NCBI GenBank assembly: GCA_900545215.1
Contig: UQXW01000002.1
Location: 76,101-140,100 of the forward strand
DNA: 64,000 nucleotides
Direction: 5' to 3'
Source: an uncultured Bacteroidota bacterium
GTDB lineage: Bacteria > Bacteroidota > Bacteroidia > Bacteroidales > P3
Of the stretch, positions 63,438-64,000 are shown in pieces. Positions within the stretch are counted from its first letter, which is position 1; each line of letters begins with the position of its first letter. The notes under the pieces are model-generated. The model was not told the origin of the DNA. It searched no databases and was given only the letters and a program-made list of their open reading frames with translations. Made by a program: the position numbers and the translations under genes.

Positions 63438-64000
63438 ATGGTTATCACGAATACTTCAAGCCCTTTACAAACCACCAGCATGCGGGAACTGCTGGAAAAT
63501 CCGGCGGAGAGACAACCCGTATTGGTCGAACCTCTCTTTCCGCAATGCGGTCTGGGTGCCGTCATCGGCAGCAGCGACTGCGGCAAAAGCACCATGCTGC
63601 GACAACTCGCCGCCTGTGTAGCAGGCGGACGGGACTTCCTTCTCTGGAAGACCTTTCCCGTTCACAAGAGGGTGCTATACGTCTCCACGGAGGACGACAG
63701 CAGTGCGATGAGCGAGCTGCTCAAACGGCAGAACAAGGCATGGCAACTCTCCAAGGAGGAAGCCGAGAGGGTGGAATTCCTCTTCTCCTGCGATTGCATT
63801 GCCGAAAAGGTGGAAGCATGCCTTGTTGCAAAGCCTGTCGATTTGGTCATCATAGACACCTTCGGCGATATATGCAAGGACGACATCTCCCAAAGCAACA
63901 ATATCCGCAATCTGCTCAACCTCTTTGCCGACACGGCTCGTCGCCACGGCTGTTTCATCTTGTTCGCCCACCATTTGCTTTGCGGGACAAGCTCCGATAT
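63438..64000 (+). CDS. RepA-like hexameric AAA/RecA-fold ATPase (3' end outside window)
   Basis: An open frame of 187 residues running off the window end. Walker A is GSSDCGKST at residues 44-52, VLYVSTEDDSSAM follows, and Walker B is DLVIIDTFGD. This order is typical of AAA_25/RepA-like ATPases found in plasmids, phages and integrated elements, where they act as replicative helicases. The protein opens with a short non-conserved leader before MRELLENP. The missing 3' end prevents full classification. Confidence 0.8.
   Translation, partial: MVITNTSSPLQTTSMRELLENPAERQPVLVEPLFPQCGLGAVIGSSDCGKSTMLRQLAACVAGGRDFLLWKTFPVHKRVLYVSTEDDSSAMSELLKRQNKAWQLSKEEAERVEFLFSCDCIAEKVEACLVAKPVDLVIIDTFGDICKDDISQSNNIRNLLNLFADTARRHGCFILFAHHLLCGTSSD

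Overview
The window is chromosomal DNA from a member of the Bacteroidota, most likely order Bacteroidales. The evidence is the promoters (TTTG about 19-21 nt upstream of TAnnTTTG), a short 288-residue primary sigma factor of the Bacteroidetes RpoD type, several secreted proteins with type IX secretion (T9SS) sorting domains, DUF3822, and Bacteroidetes-style fusions (an AmgK-like kinase joined to a RapZ C-terminal domain). No species can be named from the sequence alone.

Layout. 1-2.8 kb: lysS (5' end cut) and an S41 protease, closed by a strong terminator. 2.9-4.8 kb: a type II restriction-modification pair. 5.0-9.0 kb: MATE transporter, ABC-F protein, TonB. 9.2-19.1 kb: a tightly packed minus-strand run of eight genes (flippase, GH133 debranching enzyme, glycogen synthase-like GT, GH57, acetyltransferase-like protein, RlmH, TcdA, nucleoside kinase), whose core is glycogen/alpha-glucan metabolism. 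19.1-24.2 kb: GT4, murF, anmK, then an ECF sigma / membrane protein / periplasmic Spy-like triad. 24.4-29.9 kb: TauE transporter, lipoprotein and a cluster of secreted proteins including a tandem duplicate with T9SS tails. 29.9-35.7 kb: nitrilase-type amidase, LRR protein, RibF, PabA/TrpG, RpoD, HtrA. 35.7-37.5 kb: an orphan EcoRI-type adenine methyltransferase with a perfect 51-bp direct repeat on each side. 37.6-42.4 kb: IlvE, GT9, a DUF4143-type ATPase and a broken T9SS cargo gene. 42.5-46.0 kb: a 1151-residue protein that I suspect is a PPi-type PEP carboxykinase. 46.2-52.7 kb: QueA, IspD, kinase-RapZ fusion, DUF3822, RsmD, PfkB kinase and tRNA-Arg(ACG). 52.9-57.7 kb: small membrane proteins, GT2, GT39-like transferase, GlmM. 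57.9-61.6 kb: a giant repeat-containing T9SS type B protein. 62-64 kb: an HU-like protein, an unknown protein and a RepA-like ATPase cut by the window end.

Functional themes are cell-envelope building and recycling (MurF, AnmK, AmgK-RapZ, GlmM, flippase, GTs), alpha-glucan storage, and RNA modification (RlmH, TcdA, RsmD, QueA). The least explained structure is a family of short dispersed repeats (core GCCGTTTC, then a T-run, then CTTTCGGCGGTTT). It occurs at about ten sites, mostly intergenic. It brackets both DNA-methyltransferase loci and appears to have entered the murF reading frame. A separate array of three 33-bp palindromic units sits directly upstream of the DUF4143 ATPase promoter.
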